NCBI GenBank assembly: GCA_026929865.2
Contig: CM049417.1
Location: 17,774,501 to 17,838,500, forward strand
Direction of reading: 5' to 3'
From: Hyperoplus lanceolatus
Taxonomy: Eukaryota; Chordata; Actinopteri; Uranoscopiformes; Ammodytidae
Length of the DNA stretch: 64,000 nucleotides
Below, piece after piece: positions 59,690 to 64,000 of this stretch. The position numbers and the translations under genes were made by a program. The notes beneath the pieces were generated by a model. The model was not told the DNA's origin. It saw nothing but the letters and a program-made list of their open reading frames with translations, and did no database searches. Position 1 is the stretch's first letter; every line of letters begins with the position of its first letter.

Positions 59690-59880
59690 TTTCTAGGGGT
59701 GCTAAGATGGCTAGAGGAAGAGGGGCCTACAAGTAGCCATGACGCCGCTGGTTCGATCCCCGGCACTGGACCGGAGGCTGTTACAAATAATAGTGGTGGC
59801 TGGTATTACATCTACGGTGCTGCCCACCATATTCTCTACCATTGTGTCCATGAGCAAGGCACTTAACTTCACTTAAGTTA
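59690..59880 (+). mobile_element. tRNA-derived SINE
   Basis: A box A-like TGGCTAGAGGA near 59708 and box B GGTTCGATCCC at 59750-59760 are followed by CATTGTGTCCATGAGCAAGG. It has a tRNA-like head but is not a functional tRNA gene: no cloverleaf or anticodon arm can be closed. Confidence 0.6.
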
Positions 59881-60151
59881 ACTAAGTGAAACAGTAAGGA
59901 TTAGTACGGTACTAGGTTGAAATTCCACAGAATCGGAAAAATCCACATACTGACAGAACTAATCCCTCTTTAGTTCCGTATCAGCTCCTTGCCGTGCACC
60001 ATTGTTTTGGTTTGTGATTATTTGATTTGATTGTTGTGCTCCATGCCATGTGCTATGGCCGTGAGCCATGAATAAATAAATGAAATGAAGATTTTGGGAA
60101 GTTGATGTTTTCTACATTGCATGTAAATTCTCCGACATTGTGATCGTTCAC

Positions 60152-60525
60152 TAGCCTGGCTCCGCCCGCCCGCCTACTTCCGGCCAAATTTTATTTTCCC
60201 TTCAGTAGTCAGTCTGGGTGTACAGCCCATTTCCCAGTTTTGCCGGAGATTCGATAGCCGGTCCAATCAGCGAACAGAGCGAGTGGCTGAGAACGATGAC
60301 GTCGAAGTCGCGCTCCAGTTTCAGTTGCCAGAAGCCGGCTCATGACACACGTGACGACCAAACGTTATGCGATTGGTTGGCTAATCCAGAGTGGCACTGG
60401 GCAGATCCAATAGTTTTAAACTTTAGCAGACACCCGCCTCCATGAGTGAACGTTTGCCAATTACAGCACTGCCAGACCCTCTGTACAAATGAAATGAAGT
60501 AAGATGGTCTGGTAGCACCAGGCTA
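60152..60525. mobile_element. MITE with 9-bp target duplication
   Basis: The ends TAGCCTGG and CCAGGCTA are complementary. ATCGTTCAC is present on both sides (60143-60151 and 60526-60534), an exact 9-bp target duplication. The element is 374 bp and non-coding. A 9-bp duplication suits a Mutator-like origin; 8 bp (hAT) is possible if the ends are drawn one base differently. Confidence 0.8.
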
Positions 60526-63094
60526 ATCGTTCACAGCATTCATAGCCAAACTCAGGGCCGAACAGATCTGCTGGTTGCATAGGGTTGTGTTTTTTTTAAA
60601 GTTTTTTTCTCCTGTAATATTTCAGTTTGTTCCATGCTGCGACACATTGTGGTGATCTGTGTGCCCATGCCGTGGGTGAAGCTGTATGACTCATAGCCCT
60701 GATGTTTTTATACCATTCCAGAGCCGATTGACTTGGGGAAGCCAATGCTTATATGACACGAGCTAAAATGTGCATGTCACTCAGCAGAGCAGACTGATGC
60801 AGAAGTGCACAGACTGTGTGTGTGTGTGTGTAGTTACATTAAAGTTAAACTAAATCGTCTCCCACAGTAACTAATTACGAAAGCTATTTTGATTTCGATA
60901 CCATCTTCAATGTGAAATAGTACAAAAAACATCAGTGTTCAGTTTCCTTGTGGAATACAACAGTGTTCCTTATCCATAAACATACATTTAATCACATACC
61001 CCCAGAACACATTCACTGGTGAGATCGCGTTAGACATTGCGGTTGGCTATAAAGCAAATCTAGTCTGAAAAGGGCATTTTCCATTTGAAAAGGGTTTTTT
61101 ACTGGGGAGATGTAACCATGGATACAGTGCAGTAAATCTCTTCAGAGCATAAAGTCCTAACACAGCTTGTGTCCTTGCTTAGATTGTTGTTTTTTTTCAT
61201 GCATCATCATAGAATGAGGAGCTGGATCCAGTCTGAACAACCTTGGTCATTCTAAAGGTGTGGGACAGACATCATTTATTGTGTTGAGAAGGCAACATCA
61301 GGGATCATTTGGGCTTAATGAACTTGACAGACGAGAACAAATCAAGACATACGTTTCAGTGACACATCTCAGACTGAGTGGATGTCCTTATTTAGGAAGG
61401 AAAATACTTCAATATGGTGAATGCATAGGGCTGGTCTCGATTTTAATGCTGAATTGCTGATGCCTTTGGATATTTGTTTCCCTCTCTTTACCTGTGATGT
61501 CTACAGTATATGAGCTTTATGACTTTCATCTATGTGACTGTCATTGATGCATTTGTATTGCAGGTTTTCTTTGTTGAAGTGGCTGAGTCTGTCCACAAAA
61601 CTGCATTGGTTTTTTTTCTGCTCTTTGATTTGAGTGTTTTTCCCTAAATCGTTTTGAAAGAGGAATGGAAAAAATGCATGCCGCATTCTGGGCAAATAAC
61701 CCCCGTAACAATTCTTCAAAGCTGCCTGGTCCACATAGCTGGCAGGGCACTTGAAACACATCAGGTTTTTGGCATGTGCACACTCACAGGCAAATTGCCA
61801 AGTTTATTAGAGGTAGAGCAGTGCTGCATTAATCGTACAACGAGATAAGGGTCTGTAGCTTATAGTGCTCCAAAGAATGGGTCGTTAATGTGACGATGTT
61901 TTACACATTGAATGCCAGGGTTTTTTTTTCCAAGACTGTACAAGTGATGGACATTTTTCAAAAATCAGTGGAAAAGATTTTAGTTTTGTTTGGAAAATGT
62001 GTCAGCCTTTTGTCGGCTTACTGTGGCACAGGTCAGTGTGCCTCCCTGCCACATTCTAATGTAGCAGAGGATTGTTGCTAGGAGACATTAGCTTACACAC
62101 TGCCTCCTGCACACAGGTATTACACTCCTGACACCATCTTCACACACATGCTCTTTTAGATTTTTTCTTTTTCTTTTTTACATTTTAAACGAGGAATCAT
62201 TTTCGCATCTCGTCGTTTACACATCAAAGTCCCGAATAGATATTGGAAAAAAAAACAACAACTACAATGCACAGAATTAATCTGTCTCACAGAGTCCAGA
62301 GCTGTCTGTGCTCGCTGTGTCCGTACAAAGAGGCTCCTTTTTTTTAACCCCGCCCCCCACTCCCCCCTCTCCTACCACAGCTGACTCACCACTGGAAAAA
62401 TGTAACTTCCTGTGCAAGGTCCTAACGGCTTTATGAAGGCGACGTGGATGTGCTTGCTATAACGTTTTCTCTGTCTTAGACAACAAGTTGTGTTGGCCGG
62501 GCTTGATAGTTTAAGTGCTCCTCCATTTTTACTTAGAACCATAATATATAAAGTATGATATGACGAGCAGCATTCTTCTGCCTTATTGGATACCTGTAGT
62601 TCAAGTCAAATTTGCGACCATATTTCAAGGCTTTTATATATACTTTGGTACAGTGTCAGGACAGATTTAGGCTCTCAGTGGCATTTGGGAGCATTCCTCC
62701 GGGCCCTGGTTGCCCTCCCTTGGCTCTCCGTTGCCACCAGAGCTTTAACTCTCTCCATGTAATTGGAGCGATGTGGTGATATACACTGACTAGAGCGATT
62801 TGTGACTGTCAACCAATCCAGTCCCTTCCTTGCCCCCTGTGTTCTCCCCACTGTGTTTACTTGGCTGTAGTATAAAACTCCTAAAGGATCCTTTTTTATT
62901 GCCTCACCCTTTACTTTACTTTACTTAGCATTCTGCGTATGTTTACATGTGGGATCCATCCCACTTTCCCATAGTGGTATGTAAAAGCTTGTAGTGTTCA
63001 GTAGTACACTGTACAGCAGATATAAGAATACTTTAATATCTTCTATGGTTGTGCTTCAGGAGGGTTTATCCTCTACTAGGCAACACATTTACAC

Positions 63095-63460
63095 TTAAAG
63101 GTGCAGTCAGCGATTCTGGAGAATGCTTGTTGACAAAATTACTTTTAGTAAAAATCAGTGAGTATCTCCTGGCGATATGCTACCTGCATGTAATGTTTGA
63201 GCGCTGAAAGATAATTCCAGTGGTAGTACCAAGCTTAGGCTCTGTAAATGGGCATGTTGCTAGCTACAGTAAGCCTGCGTTGTTTACATATCCTTTGTTT
63301 ACATACCAGTTTACATACCCTAGGGTGTGTATGAACACCAGATTTTTTTTAGTGCCCACCCACTACTGACAGGTAGTGGATACGGAGAAGATATTCAATG
63401 ATTTGAAAAAAGTGATTTTTGACAACAAGCGTTCGCCAGGATCACTGACTCCACCTTTAA
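63095..63460. mobile_element. Foldback MITE family, copy 7
   Basis: TTAA|AGGTGCAGTCAGCGATTCTG at the left and ATCACTGACTCCACCT|TTAA at the right. This is the best-preserved copy, with TTAA at both borders. It ends 55 bp before the first dennd4c coding exon. Confidence 0.8.
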
Positions 63461-63476
63461 AACTGCACAGTTATAG

Positions 63477-63827
<351 letters not shown>

Positions 63828-64000
63828 TGAGTCCTCTGGCTCCTTGTCTATGTGGTTGGTTTATCAATCTGGTATTTTCATATGCCTGCAACATCAAGGA
63901 ACTCAATATTTGCAAAAACTTCAAAAGCAAATGTATGGTTATATTGACTTGCATCACAACAACAATCACATATATGGTGGAAAATCGCAATAGTGTCCCG

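Noticed and set aside
59700..59770. tRNA gene
   Set aside because: Box A and box B are present, but the cloverleaf does not close and the sequence continues into a SINE body.

Overview
This is vertebrate, almost certainly teleost fish, nuclear DNA. Coding sequence is split into short exons with GT-AG introns. The proteins match the vertebrate genes NFIB, ZDHHC21, PLAA, HAUS6 and DENND4C. The spacers are filled with dinucleotide microsatellites, MITEs, hAT and Tc1 remnants, an L2-type LINE and tRNA-like SINEs. All identifications were made by eye against remembered family sequences; no search was run.

Layout. 1-9.9 kb: 5' end of nfib on the minus strand (coding exon 1 at 9828-9854, the 532-nt DNA-binding exon at 6608-7139), with the rest of the gene off the left edge. 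9.9-25.8 kb: promoter side of nfib, then a long spacer with no convincing gene. 26.1-29.7 kb: complete zdhhc21 on the minus strand (7 coding exons, 265 aa). 30.7-37.3 kb: complete plaa on the plus strand (14 exons, 798 aa), head to head with zdhhc21. 38.8-46.8 kb: complete haus6 on the plus strand (16 exons, 820 aa). 46.8-51 kb: transposon-rich spacer. 51-63.8 kb: start of dennd4c on the plus strand, with a candidate non-coding first exon, a 12-kb first intron and the first coding exon (63516-63826). For the three complete genes, exon lengths and intron phases sum exactly to open frames close to the usual protein length.

The strongest unusual find is RNA. Introns 12 and 14 of haus6 each carry an H/ACA scaRNA that can be read directly: two hairpins, H box, ACA box and a UGAG CAB box in each loop. 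Its two pockets pair with U2 snRNA around the pseudouridines at positions 34 and 44, so it is SCARNA8/U92, which is here duplicated. The two copies are identical over 157 nt while their flanks have diverged. The second copy begins where a MITE ends, at sequence resembling the end of haus6 exon 12.

Other points of interest: a TTAA-flanked foldback MITE family with about seven copies in the window, two of them within 65 bp of splice acceptors; a 962-bp element carrying repeated CAATTG-centred motifs, including a near-perfect palindrome; a hAT element with an exact 8-bp target duplication nested inside the L2 element; and a GC-AG intron in haus6. The genes have unrelated cellular roles (transcription factor, palmitoyltransferase, p97 cofactor, augmin subunit, Rab GEF) and are linked by position only. 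I saw no previously undescribed multi-gene system.
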